Positions 1-5,377 are shown, numbered from the stretch's first letter. The stretch: 5,377 bases of DNA from Anaerolineales bacterium (GCA_015491595.1 WFVP01000341.1:1-5377), one strand, 5' to 3'. The notes: a model not told the origin generated them from the sequence alone. Numbers and translations: made by a program.

Positions 1-7
1 CAATCCG

Positions 8-601
8 GTGACGTCGGAGGAAATCAACCTGATTACCGACCTTTCGGTAAATTTCATGGCCCTCCTCCTGGCCCTGGTGTTGCTCATCGTGCTCCTGGTG
101 GCCGCGGCCATCTTCCGGCTCTGGTTGGGATGGGGGCGTCCTCGCGCCCGCAAAACCCTGACCCAGGGCACCTACCACTTTTGGTTCTACAGCATGGGTG
201 CGGTGATGTTGGTTATGTTGTTCGCCCGTTTCCTTCCCCGGGCGCGTGGATGGGACGTGCTTCCTGCATGGCGTTTCTGGATGCCCGTGGGAACGGGCGT
301 GCTCATCCTGCTCATGATTTGGCTCTTCGGGATGGCTCCCTTCTTGGTTTTCCGTGAGTGGGGCTGGCTTCGGACGGCCGGGGCCGTGTTCTCATCGTGG
401 GTGTGGCTGGGCGTATCCTACGGGTTTTGGACCACCATCGGTCAGGCTCTTCTGGTCTGGCCCGTGGTGCTGTTCATGATGGCGCTCCTTCTCCTGGCCG
501 CGCTTCCCCCCTGGCTCTGGCTCCTCTGCGCGATGCCTGGGGTGGCGGTCAGCATTGGCCTGCTGGGCATCTACCGGGAGGTCCTTCAGCGCCGGTCTTG
601 A
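8..601 (+). CDS. Multi-pass membrane protein of unknown function (start uncertain, possibly 5' partial)
   Basis: I do not recognise this protein. It is 197 residues from a GTG at position 8, but the frame is open to the left edge of the window, so the true start may lie outside. No ribosome binding site is visible before the GTG. A GGAGG at 16-20 has no ATG, GTG or TTG at a usable distance and probably just encodes Glu-Glu. The protein is extremely hydrophobic and rich in Trp and Leu. About six membrane segments can be read at roughly residues 15-36, 57-76, 90-114, 121-143, 148-166 and 168-188. A basic loop (GRPRARK, around 43-49) after the first segment would be cytoplasmic by the positive-inside rule. 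No catalytic or ligand-binding motif is visible. It runs convergently towards trmH, with only 25 bases between the two stop codons, so it is not part of that operon. Its partners must lie to the left of the window. It is real by length, hydrophobicity pattern and the absence of a better frame. Confidence 0.72.
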   Translation: MTSEEINLITDLSVNFMALLLALVLLIVLLVAAAIFRLWLGWGRPRARKTLTQGTYHFWFYSMGAVMLVMLFARFLPRARGWDVLPAWRFWMPVGTGVLILLMIWLFGMAPFLVFREWGWLRTAGAVFSSWVWLGVSYGFWTTIGQALLVWPVVLFMMALLLLAALPPWLWLLCAMPGVAVSIGLLGIYREVLQRRS

Positions 602-626
602 TCAGGGAAGCCGTCGTCCCTTGCTG

Positions 627-1439
627 CTACGAGGAAAAGGCTTCCAGAGCCTTTTGTCCTTCGTCATCGTATTCGGGTGGGGCAGGGGATTCCGCAGGTG
701 CAGAAGGAAGTGGCCACAGCCCGCGTTCCTTCAAAAAGTGTCGGGCCAGGGCGTCCCCCCGTTCCAGGATGCGCAGGTACCAGGTCAGGGTCACCTCCTC
801 CTGTTCTTCGGGAGTCAGACGCCAGGGGAGGTCATCCCGTTGATGCAGGCGTTGTACGATGGTGAACAGGGTGATGCCCACACTCACAGAGATGTTGTAA
901 CTCTCGGTGAAACCGTACATGGGGATACGCAGAATCCCATCGGCCAGAGCCAGGGCTTCGTCGCTCAGTCCTTCCAGTTCGCTGCCGAACCAGAAGGCCA
1001 CCGGCCGGTCCAGGGGGATGTCGTCCAGAGACGTCCAGGTTGGGTTATAGGGGGATGTGGCCACCAGGCGGTATCCCCGGGCGCGCAGGTATTCGGCACA
1101 CCGGCGGGTGTTGTTGGCCTGGGGGTGTCGAAAACGGTAGAGGTTCACCCATTTGGAAGCCCCCATGACCACCTTGGGGTTCAGGCGGTACGCGTTCCAG
1201 TTTTCCACGATGTAGATGTCCTGCACCCCCAGGATTTCCGCGGTGCGCAGGGTCGCGCTGGCGTTTTGGGGCTGGTAGATGTCCTCCAGCACCAGGGCCA
1301 CGTAACGGGTGCGCCAGGGCAGGACCTGGCGGATTCGCTCCTTCTTGTTCTCGGTGATGAACTGGCCCAGATAGGCGATGAGTTCCCGCCGAACCTCCGG
1401 GGGGATGCGGTGAATGGGAATGCCGCGCGGTTGCATCAT
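627..1439 (-). CDS. trmH: TrmH family tRNA (guanosine-2'-O)-methyltransferase
   Basis: This is a SPOUT-superfamily (SpoU/TrmH) RNA methyltransferase of 270 residues. It probably transfers a methyl group from S-adenosylmethionine to the 2'-OH of G18 in the tRNA D-loop. All three SpoU motifs are visible. Motif 1 is NASATLRTAE at 59-68, with the expected catalytic Arg65. Motif 2 is FGSELEGLS at 151-159. Motif 3 is IPMYGFTESYNISVSVGI at 172-189, the part that forms the trefoil-knot cofactor site. The linker GASKWV at 93-98 matches the GSNSWV of E. coli TrmH. About 45 extra N-terminal residues and a charged C-terminal helix (around 222-250) fit the longer TrmH subfamily rather than the shorter E. 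coli form; the last 25 residues or so are Pro/Glu/Ala-rich. The start was chosen at the ATG overlapping the xdhC stop (ATGATG), with GGTGAAGG seven bases upstream. The frame is open much further upstream, but that part lies over xdhC and is not TrmH-like. Another 2'-O-methylation target cannot be excluded. Confidence 0.93.
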   Translation of the reverse strand: MMQPRGIPIHRIPPEVRRELIAYLGQFITENKKERIRQVLPWRTRYVALVLEDIYQPQNASATLRTAEILGVQDIYIVENWNAYRLNPKVVMGASKWVNLYRFRHPQANNTRRCAEYLRARGYRLVATSPYNPTWTSLDDIPLDRPVAFWFGSELEGLSDEALALADGILRIPMYGFTESYNISVSVGITLFTIVQRLHQRDDLPWRLTPEEQEEVTLTWYLRILERGDALARHFLKERGLWPLPSAPAESPAPPEYDDEGQKALEAFSS

Positions 1440-1454
1440 GCCGAAACCTTCACC
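1436..1454 (-). promoter_or_regulatory. trmH ribosome binding site and ATGA stop/start overlap with xdhC
   Basis: On the minus strand GGTGAAGG (1454-1447) sits seven bases before ATGATG. The xdhC stop TGA (1438-1436) is embedded in that ATGATG, so the trmH start at 1439 overlaps the stop by four bases (ATGA). The second ATG, at 1436, is an alternative start. This arrangement is typical of translational coupling through ribosome re-initiation and decides the trmH start. Confidence 0.8.
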
Positions 1455-2287
1455 GACAGGGCTTCGTGGGTTCGAGGGGGTGACGACGTGGTGGCCGTTT
1501 CCGGTGCCAGCACGCCCCGGTAGACGCCGATGACCTGAGCCATGATGCTGAGGGCGATTTCCTCCGGGGTTTCCGCGCCGATTTCCAGGCCGATGGGGGA
1601 AACCACCCGGTCTACCCAATCCTGGGGAACCCCCTTTTCCTCCAACAGCGCCTTTCGGGTCGTGGCCCAGCGCCGTCGGGACCCGATGACGCCGATGTAC
1701 CGGGCCGGGGTGCGCAACAGAACGGGCAGGGTTTCGATGTCGATTTGCGTGCCCGGGGTGACGAGCACGAAGTAGGTTCGGGGGGTGATGTCCAGGTGCT
1801 CCGGAATTTGAGACGGATGGATGACCAGATACTCGTCCGCACCGGGAATACGTTCCGGATTGCACCAGTCGGCCCGTTGGTCACATAACACCACCTTCCA
1901 GCCCAGCCACTTCCCAAGATGGACCACGGCTTTCCCCACGTGTCCCGCACCCACCACCACTAAGGTGGGGGGAGGGAGGACCGGCTCGATGTAGACGTGC
2001 ACCTCGCCGCCGCACACCCCGGGGTCCCCCTTCTTGGGGTCCACCATGTTGTACGTGAGATAACGGGGACGGCCGTCCTGCAAGGCTTCCTCCGCGGCCT
2101 GGCGCACCCGGAATTCCAGTTCCCCTCCCCCCACGGTGCCCTCAAAGGAGCCGTCGGCGTAGACCAGCATTTTGCTGCCGGGCCGGCGGGGCACCGAGCC
2201 CCGGGTCATGACCACGGTGCACAGGGCTACGGGCTGGTCTCCTTCTACGGCCTGGGCCAGGCGCCGGTAGATGTCCCGTTCGTCCAT
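1436..2287 (-). CDS. xdhC: XdhC/CoxI family molybdenum-cofactor maturation factor
   Basis: This 283-residue protein belongs to the XdhC/CoxI family. Members bind molybdenum cofactor and promote its sulfuration and insertion into xanthine dehydrogenase/CO dehydrogenase-type hydroxylases in the cytoplasm. The N-terminal XdhC_CoxI domain shows TRGSVPRRPGSKM (28-40), GTVGGGELE (50-58) and the family hallmark GVCGGEVHVYIEP (90-102). The C-terminal Rossmann domain begins with VVGAGHVGKAV (111-121) and ends with the conserved block SPIGLEIGAETPEEIA (230-245). The length is normal for a two-domain XdhC. One segment is unusual: where many relatives have a Thr-Arg-Gly-His motif followed by Asp, this protein reads TPGTQID (177-183), so Arg and His are missing while the Asp is kept. 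A Ser/Thr/Pro-rich tail of about 20 residues closes it. The start ATG has GAGGAAGG three bases upstream. No molybdoenzyme subunit is encoded in the window, so its client must be elsewhere. Family assignment is firm; the client enzyme is unknown. Confidence 0.92.
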   Translation of the reverse strand: MDERDIYRRLAQAVEGDQPVALCTVVMTRGSVPRRPGSKMLVYADGSFEGTVGGGELEFRVRQAAEEALQDGRPRYLTYNMVDPKKGDPGVCGGEVHVYIEPVLPPPTLVVVGAGHVGKAVVHLGKWLGWKVVLCDQRADWCNPERIPGADEYLVIHPSQIPEHLDITPRTYFVLVTPGTQIDIETLPVLLRTPARYIGVIGSRRRWATTRKALLEEKGVPQDWVDRVVSPIGLEIGAETPEEIALSIMAQVIGVYRGVLAPETATTSSPPRTHEALSVKVSA

Positions 2288-2299
2288 ACGCCTTCCTCA
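2288..2299 (-). promoter_or_regulatory. xdhC ribosome binding site overlapping the peptidase stop codon
   Basis: On the minus strand GAGGAAGG (2298-2291) precedes the xdhC ATG by three bases, or by five to six if GAGG or GAGGA is taken as the core. The TGA stop of the upstream peptidase gene occupies 2299-2297, so the Shine-Dalgarno sequence begins inside that stop codon. This supports co-transcription and coupled translation of the two genes. Confidence 0.7.
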
Positions 2300-2992
2300 G
2301 CGCCGTCGGCTGGTGCCCAGCACCAGACTCACGTAGTAGAGCAATTGGAGCAGCGCGACCACCAGCGCGGCCACGTAGGTCAGGGCCGCGGCGGTGAGCA
2401 CCTGCTGAACGCCTTTGGCTTCCTCGGGGTGGGTGATGATGCCCGTGGTCTTGAGGAGTTTCTTGGCCCGGGCCGAGGCGTTGAACTCCACGGGCAGGGT
2501 GACCAGGGCGAAGAGCGCGCCACCCGAGAAGATGATAACGCCCAGCCAGGCCAGTTCGGTGAGGCGCAACATCAACCCAATCAGGATGAAAATCCATCCC
2601 AGGTAGGAGCCAATGTTGACGGCCGGAACCATGGCCGTCCGCAAGTGCAGAGGCAGGTAGTTCTGGGCGTGCTGGACGGCGTGGCCCAACTCATGGGCGG
2701 CCACCGCGGCGGCGGCCACGGTCCGTCCGTGGTATACCTCTGGGGAAAGGCGTAACGTCCGGGTCCGGGGGTCGTAGTGGTCCGAGAGCCACCCCCGTAC
2801 CGGCTCGATGCGCACCGAAAGGCCGGCCCGTCGGGCCAGGTATGCGGCCACTTCCGCGCCCGTCCATCCCTGGCGCAGGGGTACCCGACTCCATTTTTCG
2901 TAAGCACTCTTCACATACCACTGGGCCAGCATCATCAAAATCAGGCCCGGCAGCATGAAGAGCAGGTAATAGGGGTTGTAGAAGAAGAACAT
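2297..2992 (-). CDS. yugP: YugP-like membrane zinc metallopeptidase (Zn_peptidase_2 family)
   Basis: This 231-residue membrane protein resembles B. subtilis YugP, a putative neutral zinc metallopeptidase (Pfam Zn_peptidase_2), in length and in motif order. An N-terminal membrane segment spans about 8-26. A soluble stretch follows with TGAEVAAYLARRAGL (44-58), VRGWLSDHYDPRTRTLRLS (65-83) and the zinc site HELGH (100-104) inside AAHELGHAVQHA. Three further membrane segments lie at roughly 127-142, 146-167 and 200-225. LPVEFNASARA (166-176) carries Glu169, a likely third zinc ligand by analogy with HtpX-type peptidases. The catalytic base would be Glu101. The physiological substrate of this family is not established; a role in membrane protein quality control is a guess. 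The start at 2992 is supported by AGGAGGG eight bases upstream. An in-frame extension to 3109 runs through the TATAAT promoter and lacks family similarity. It is the first gene of the peptidase-xdhC-trmH operon. Confidence 0.93.
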   Translation of the reverse strand: MFFFYNPYYLLFMLPGLILMMLAQWYVKSAYEKWSRVPLRQGWTGAEVAAYLARRAGLSVRIEPVRGWLSDHYDPRTRTLRLSPEVYHGRTVAAAAVAAHELGHAVQHAQNYLPLHLRTAMVPAVNIGSYLGWIFILIGLMLRLTELAWLGVIIFSGGALFALVTLPVEFNASARAKKLLKTTGIITHPEEAKGVQQVLTAAALTYVAALVVALLQLLYYVSLVLGTSRRR

Positions 2993-3000
2993 CCTTGTTT

Positions 3001-3007
3001 CCCTCCT
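3001..3007 (-). promoter_or_regulatory. Ribosome binding site of the YugP-like peptidase
   Basis: AGGAGGG on the minus strand lies eight bases before the ATG at 2992. It decides that start over the upstream in-frame ATGs, which have no comparable site and would make the leader overlap the promoter. Confidence 0.8.
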
Positions 3008-3044
3008 GCCCTGTTTCGGGTGTTTTTCACACAACACACGCATC

Positions 3045-3073
3045 ATTATACCCAGGGCCTTCCCATAAAGGTG
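3045..3073 (-). promoter_or_regulatory. Probable sigma-70 promoter of the peptidase-xdhC-trmH operon
   Basis: A perfect TATAAT (3050-3045 on the minus strand) stands 52 bases before the peptidase start codon, which predicts transcription from about 3038 and a leader of about 45 bases. The -35 region is poor: the hexamer at 17-base spacing is CACCTT (3073-3068). A run of G just before the -10 box is close to, but not, an extended -10. The promoter may therefore be weak or need an activator. Assignment rests on the -10 box and its position. Confidence 0.5.
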
Positions 3074-3219
3074 CGGGCTTTTGAACTGGTACATACCCAC
3101 ATATCTCAAGTACGTTCCTGTTTCTCACCCCAAGCGAAAGGCATGTCAGATGGGCCAGCCAAACCTATCGCTGCAAGCCGTAGATAGTCCTGTCTGGGCA
3201 CGGGACCGCAGAAGGGGAA

Positions 3220-3264
3220 ACAAATGGATGCAGCGGCGGCGAAGCCGCCGCTGCATCCATTTGT
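3220..3264. repeat. Perfect 21-bp inverted repeat with GAA loop; terminator-like hairpin
   Basis: The left arm 3220-3240 and the right arm 3244-3264 are exact reverse complements, separated by GAA (3241-3243). The inner part is almost pure G/C (GCAGCGGCGGC), the outer part A/T-rich (ACAAAT/ATTTGT). The centre reads GCGAAGC, a sequence known to form an unusually stable DNA mini-hairpin. On the + strand the G/C stem is followed by ATTTGTCTTTCTT, and on the minus strand by ATTTGTTTCCCC, so it resembles a bidirectional intrinsic terminator with imperfect U tracts. It lies upstream of both flanking promoters and so ends no identified gene. It may block stray transcription between the divergent units, end an unseen small RNA, or be one copy of a dispersed palindromic repeat. 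The structure is certain; the role is not. Confidence 0.85.
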
Positions 3265-3362
3265 CTTTCTTCCTGACCCAGCAGGTGCGGGGCTTTCCTT
3301 AGGCCATTTCTTGGATACCCAGGGGATTACGTCAAGTTTTCAAATTTCTCAGATGAATGCCC

Positions 3363-3391
3363 TTGGCGCTCCTGATGTTTCCCGGTACAAT
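3363..3391 (+). promoter_or_regulatory. Sigma-70 type promoter of fbp
   Basis: TTGGCG (3363-3368) and TACAAT (3386-3391) are separated by exactly 17 bases. Transcription would start near 3398, giving a leader of about 60 bases. An A/T-rich tract (AAGTTTTCAAATTT, 3334-3347) lies where the outer part of an UP element would be. No clear operator palindrome is visible. Confidence 0.65.
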
Positions 3392-3444
3392 ACAAAAGCC
3401 TTCTCCATTGTGCAATCTGCTGCCTATTCATTCCATCCCTTTGC

Positions 3445-3452
3445 TAAGGAGG
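3445..3452 (+). promoter_or_regulatory. Ribosome binding site of fbp
   Basis: TAAGGAGG is a full match to the complement of the 16S rRNA 3' end. It lies seven bases before the ATG at 3460, fixing the start and suggesting efficient translation. Confidence 0.88.
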
Positions 3453-3459
3453 ACACCTG

Positions 3460-4611
3460 ATGGTGACGATTAGCGTGATTAAGGCGGATATTGGGGGTTG
3501 GGTCGGCCACAGTGGGGTGCACCCCGACCTGCTGGAGGCCGCACGCGAAGTGATGGAAAAGGGGCGCAAACAGGGCGTCCTGTTGGATTATCACGTCGCC
3601 TATTGCGGTGACGATGTCAACCTGATTATGACCCATACCCGGGGCAATGAGGACCCGGAGGTTCACGGTCTGGCCTGGGAGGCCTTCCAGAAGGCCACGG
3701 AGGTGGCCAAGTCCCTCAAACTCTATGGCGCAGGTCAAGATTTGTTGGTCGACGCATTCAGCGGGAACGTGCGGGGCATGGGTCCTGGCGTGGCCGAAAT
3801 GACCATTGAGGAGCGCAAATCGGAGCCCATCATCGTGTTCATGGGGGACAAGACCTCCCCCGGCGCCTGGAACCTGCCCCTCTTCCGCATTTTCGCCGAC
3901 CCCTTCAACACCGCGGGTTTGGTCATTGCTCCCTCCTTGCATAAGGGGTTCCGGTTCGAGATTCACGACATCCAGGAATCCAAGCGCATCTTCCTGGATG
4001 CGCCGGAGGAAATGTACGACATCCTGGCCTTCATCGGCGCGCCGGAGCGCTACAACATCAAGGCGGTGTACAGTCGGGCTACGGGCGAAATCGCCGCGGT
4101 GTCGTCCACAGAGCGCCTGTCCCTGGTGGCGGGTCGCTACGTGGGCAAGGACGACCCGGTCATGATTGTCCGCTGTCAGTCCCAGTTCCCTGCGGTGGGT
4201 GAAGTGCTGGAACCCTTCACCTTCCCCCATCTGGTGCCCGGGTGGATGCGGGGTTCCCACATGGGTCCCATCATGCCCGTTTCCCTGGAGCAGGCCCGCA
4301 CCGCGCGCTTCGATGGTCCGCCGCGGGTGGTGGCCTTGGGCTTCCAGATTTCCGACGGCCGCCTGATTGGGCCGGTGGACATGTTCGACAACCCTGCCTT
4401 TGACGAAGCCCGGCGTATGGCCAACCAGGTGGCCGATTACATGCGCCGCCACGGTCCCTTCGAGCCCCACCGCCTCCCTTTGGAGGAGATGGAGTACACC
4501 ACCCTGCCGGACATCCTCAAGCGCCTGGCATCCCGTATGGAGGACCTGGACGGCCGGACGGCCACCACGGAAGAGGCCTTGCGGGCCATGCCGGAGATGG
4601 ACGTGGATTAG
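3460..4611 (+). CDS. fbp: Bifunctional fructose-1,6-bisphosphate aldolase/phosphatase (type V FBPase)
   Basis: This 383-residue enzyme belongs to the archaeal-type FBP aldolase/phosphatase family (Pfam FBPase_3). It condenses dihydroxyacetone phosphate and glyceraldehyde-3-phosphate to fructose-1,6-bisphosphate, then hydrolyses that to fructose-6-phosphate, driving gluconeogenesis in one direction. Visible hallmarks are the N-terminal KADIGGWVGHSGVHP (8-22) with metal and substrate residues Asp10 and His17, CGDDVNL (49-55) with Asp51-Asp52, GMGPGVAEM (106-114), FMGDKTSPGAWN (127-138) and PFNTAGLVI (148-156). AGRYVGKDDP (224-233) carries Tyr227 and Lys230, which correspond to the catalytic Tyr and Schiff-base Lys of the characterised archaeal enzymes. 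FPHLVPGWMRGSHMGPIMP (255-273) and DGRLIGPVDMFDNP (299-312) complete the core. Length is normal for the family and nothing is missing. The start is fixed by TAAGGAGG seven bases upstream. It is a single-gene unit with its own promoter and a hairpin downstream. Its presence implies a gluconeogenic, perhaps autotrophic or thermophilic lifestyle. Confidence 0.96.
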   Translation: MVTISVIKADIGGWVGHSGVHPDLLEAAREVMEKGRKQGVLLDYHVAYCGDDVNLIMTHTRGNEDPEVHGLAWEAFQKATEVAKSLKLYGAGQDLLVDAFSGNVRGMGPGVAEMTIEERKSEPIIVFMGDKTSPGAWNLPLFRIFADPFNTAGLVIAPSLHKGFRFEIHDIQESKRIFLDAPEEMYDILAFIGAPERYNIKAVYSRATGEIAAVSSTERLSLVAGRYVGKDDPVMIVRCQSQFPAVGEVLEPFTFPHLVPGWMRGSHMGPIMPVSLEQARTARFDGPPRVVALGFQISDGRLIGPVDMFDNPAFDEARRMANQVADYMRRHGPFEPHRLPLEEMEYTTLPDILKRLASRMEDLDGRTATTEEALRAMPEMDVD

Positions 4612-4639
4612 ACCCATACCTGTGTTGGTCCATGAACAA

Positions 4640-4672
4640 CATACGGGGCGGCTCAAAAGGCCGCCCCGTATG
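4640..4672. terminator. Probable bidirectional terminator between fbp and the sigma factor gene
   Basis: A perfect 13-bp inverted repeat (CATACGGGGCGGC at 4640-4652, complement at 4660-4672) encloses the 7-base loop TCAAAAG. It lies 28 bases after the fbp stop and 26 bases after the sigma factor stop on the other strand, the expected place for a shared terminator of convergent genes. Neither side has a strong T run (+ strand: CGCTTTATG), so it may act with Rho or mainly as an mRNA 3' end stabiliser. Confidence 0.75.
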
Positions 4673-4698
4673 CGCTTTATGTGCATGGGCTGTGCGCT

Positions 4699-5377
4699 TT
4701 ACCTCAGGTACTCTTCCAGTTTCTTGCGAATTTCCGGGCGGCGCAGGCGGCTCAGGGCCTGGGCCTCGATTTGGCGCACCCGTTCCCGCGTGACGCCCAT
4801 CTTGCGCCCCACTTCCTCCAGGGTGTAAGCCTTCCCGTCCAGGAGGCCGTAGCGCAATTGCAAGATACGCACCTCCCGGGGCGGCAGGGTGCTCAGGATT
4901 TCCTCCAGCTGTTCCCGCAGCATGGACTGGGCGGCCACATCTTCCGGCGCTTGCGTGGTGTCGTCCTTGATGAAGTCGCCCAAGACGGAATCCTCTTCGT
5001 CGTCGGTGGGCATTTCCAGGGAGAGGGGATGCCGGGAGACCTGGAGCATTTGCTCCACCTTCTTGGGGGGCACGCCCATGGCTTCGGCCAGTTCCTCCAC
5101 CGTAGGCTCCCGGCCCAGCAACTGGGTCAGTTGGTGCTGGGTGCGGAGCAGTTTGTTGATTTGGTCCCCCATGTGGACCGGGACCCGGATGGTTCGCCCC
5201 TGGTCCGCGATGGCCCGGGTGACGGCCTGGCGAATCCACCAGGTGGCATACGTGCTGAACTTATAGCCGCGCCGATAGTCAAATTTCTCGACGGCGCGCA
5301 TCAGGCCCATGTTGCCTTCCTGGATCAGGTCCAGAAAGGGGACGCCCTGGCCCATATATTTTTTCGCCAGACTGATG
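4699..5377 (-). CDS. rpoD: Primary-type RNA polymerase sigma factor (RpoD/SigA), 5' end outside the window
   Basis: The C-terminal 225 residues of a sigma-70 factor are visible; the reading frame continues past the right edge, so the internal ATG at 5355 is not the start. Counting from the first visible full codon, region 2.2 is [18 protein letters not shown] (15-32). Regions 2.3-2.4, which melt and read the -10 box, are [18 protein letters not shown] (34-51) and on to RVPVHM (64-69). Region 3 spans about 70-117. The region 3.2 linker is [18 protein letters not shown] (118-135). Region 4.1-4.2, which reads the -35 box, includes [15 protein letters not shown] (164-178), [20 protein letters not shown] (184-203) and ALSRLRRP (207-214). 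The near-identity of region 2 to E. coli RpoD indicates a group 1 or close group 2 factor. Which one cannot be decided without the N-terminus (region 1.1) and a count of paralogues. It converges on fbp and ends with TAA just past a shared hairpin. Confidence 0.95.
   Translation of the reverse strand, partial: ISLAKKYMGQGVPFLDLIQEGNMGLMRAVEKFDYRRGYKFSTYATWWIRQAVTRAIADQGRTIRVPVHMGDQINKLLRTQHQLTQLLGREPTVEELAEAMGVPPKKVEQMLQVSRHPLSLEMPTDDEEDSVLGDFIKDDTTQAPEDVAAQSMLREQLEEILSTLPPREVRILQLRYGLLDGKAYTLEEVGRKMGVTRERVRQIEAQALSRLRRPEIRKKLEEYLR

Larger units (their letters stand above)
2993..3459. other. Divergent intergenic region between the peptidase operon and fbp
   Basis: These 467 bases separate two divergently transcribed units. 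They contain the peptidase ribosome binding site and TATAAT promoter at the left end, and the fbp promoter and ribosome binding site at the right end. A perfect 21-bp inverted repeat lies at 3220-3264. The stretch 3074-3219 holds no credible gene; short open frames there cross the hairpin or the promoter and have no ribosome binding site. Two small stems can be drawn on the + strand, CTATC/GATAG (3165-3169 with 3183-3187) and GTCCTG/CGGGAC (3187-3192 with 3201-3206). The part 3265-3362 shows only an A/T-rich tract at 3334-3347 upstream of the fbp -35 box. I recognise no tRNA, known riboswitch or SRP RNA motif. Confidence 0.7.

Noticed and set aside
602..626. Possible terminator between the membrane protein gene and trmH
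   Set aside because: Only a 5-bp AGGGA/TCCCT stem with an 8-base loop and no T run can be drawn. This is too weak to call.
555..1523. Plus-strand open frame of 322 codons opposite trmH
   Set aside because: It is antisense to a clear TrmH with all three motifs, with no family resemblance and no credible ribosome binding site.
1440..1865. In-frame N-terminal extension of about 142 residues on TrmH
   Set aside because: It overlaps xdhC in another frame, reads as Pro/Gly/Arg/His-rich shadow sequence, and TrmH begins naturally at the ATG with its own ribosome binding site at 1439.
1997..2755. Plus-strand open frame of 252 codons opposite xdhC and the peptidase
   Set aside because: It spans the junction of two well-supported minus-strand genes and encodes a His/Gly/Gln-rich shadow product.
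3081..3107. Candidate + strand promoter TTGAAC / TATCTC for a small RNA
   Set aside because: The spacing is only 15 bases and the -10 match is poor.
2993..3109. 39-residue N-terminal extension of the zinc peptidase
   Set aside because: It would be translated across the TATAAT promoter. The ATG at 2992 has a strong AGGAGGG and gives the normal family length.
3081..3302. Small + strand open frame of 73 codons in the divergent intergenic region
   Set aside because: It runs straight through the perfect hairpin and there is no Shine-Dalgarno sequence. The Arg-rich middle simply translates the palindrome.
3424..4686. Minus-strand open frame of 420 codons covering the whole fbp gene antisense
   Set aside because: It is an antisense shadow of a GC-rich coding sequence. 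The product is His/Gly-rich low-information sequence, no ribosome binding site is visible, and fbp on the other strand is unmistakable.

Overview
The window carries six protein-coding genes of a GC-rich bacterium. The gene set suggests a deep-branching, possibly thermophilic lineage, and Chloroflexota (Anaerolineae-like) is my best guess. That guess rests on three things: an archaeal-type bifunctional fructose-1,6-bisphosphate aldolase/phosphatase, a YugP-type membrane zinc peptidase, and a long-form TrmH. It is an inference from gene content and base composition and was not tested by phylogeny.

Left part (1-3050). An unrecognised multi-pass membrane protein on the + strand (8-601) converges, 25 bases apart, on a three-gene minus-strand cluster read from right to left: YugP-like zinc metallopeptidase (2992-2297), XdhC-family molybdoenzyme maturation factor (2287-1436) and TrmH tRNA 2'-O-methyltransferase (1439-627). 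The cluster is tightly packed. The xdhC ribosome binding site overlaps the peptidase stop codon, and the xdhC stop overlaps the trmH start in an ATGA arrangement. Co-transcription and translational coupling are therefore likely, although the three functions have no obvious common pathway. A perfect TATAAT box lies in front of the peptidase gene.

Middle (2993-3459). This 467-base divergent intergenic region holds the minus-strand promoter of the cluster, a good sigma-70 promoter for the + strand gene (TTGGCG, 17 bases, TACAAT), and between them a perfect 21-bp inverted repeat with a 3-base loop at 3220-3264. The hairpin lies upstream of both promoters' start sites, so it does not end the transcript of any gene seen here. 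It is the least explained object in the window.

Right part (3460-5377). The fructose-1,6-bisphosphate aldolase/phosphatase gene (3460-4611, +) has a textbook Shine-Dalgarno sequence and all recognisable catalytic motifs. It converges on a primary-type RNA polymerase sigma factor gene (4699 to beyond 5377, minus strand, 5' end outside the window). A compact 13-bp hairpin between the two is probably a shared bidirectional terminator.

I saw no tRNA, rRNA, CRISPR array, insertion sequence or phage-like gene. Apart from the hairpin region and the odd composition of the minus-strand operon, this looks like ordinary chromosomal housekeeping DNA. I did not find a convincing new system.
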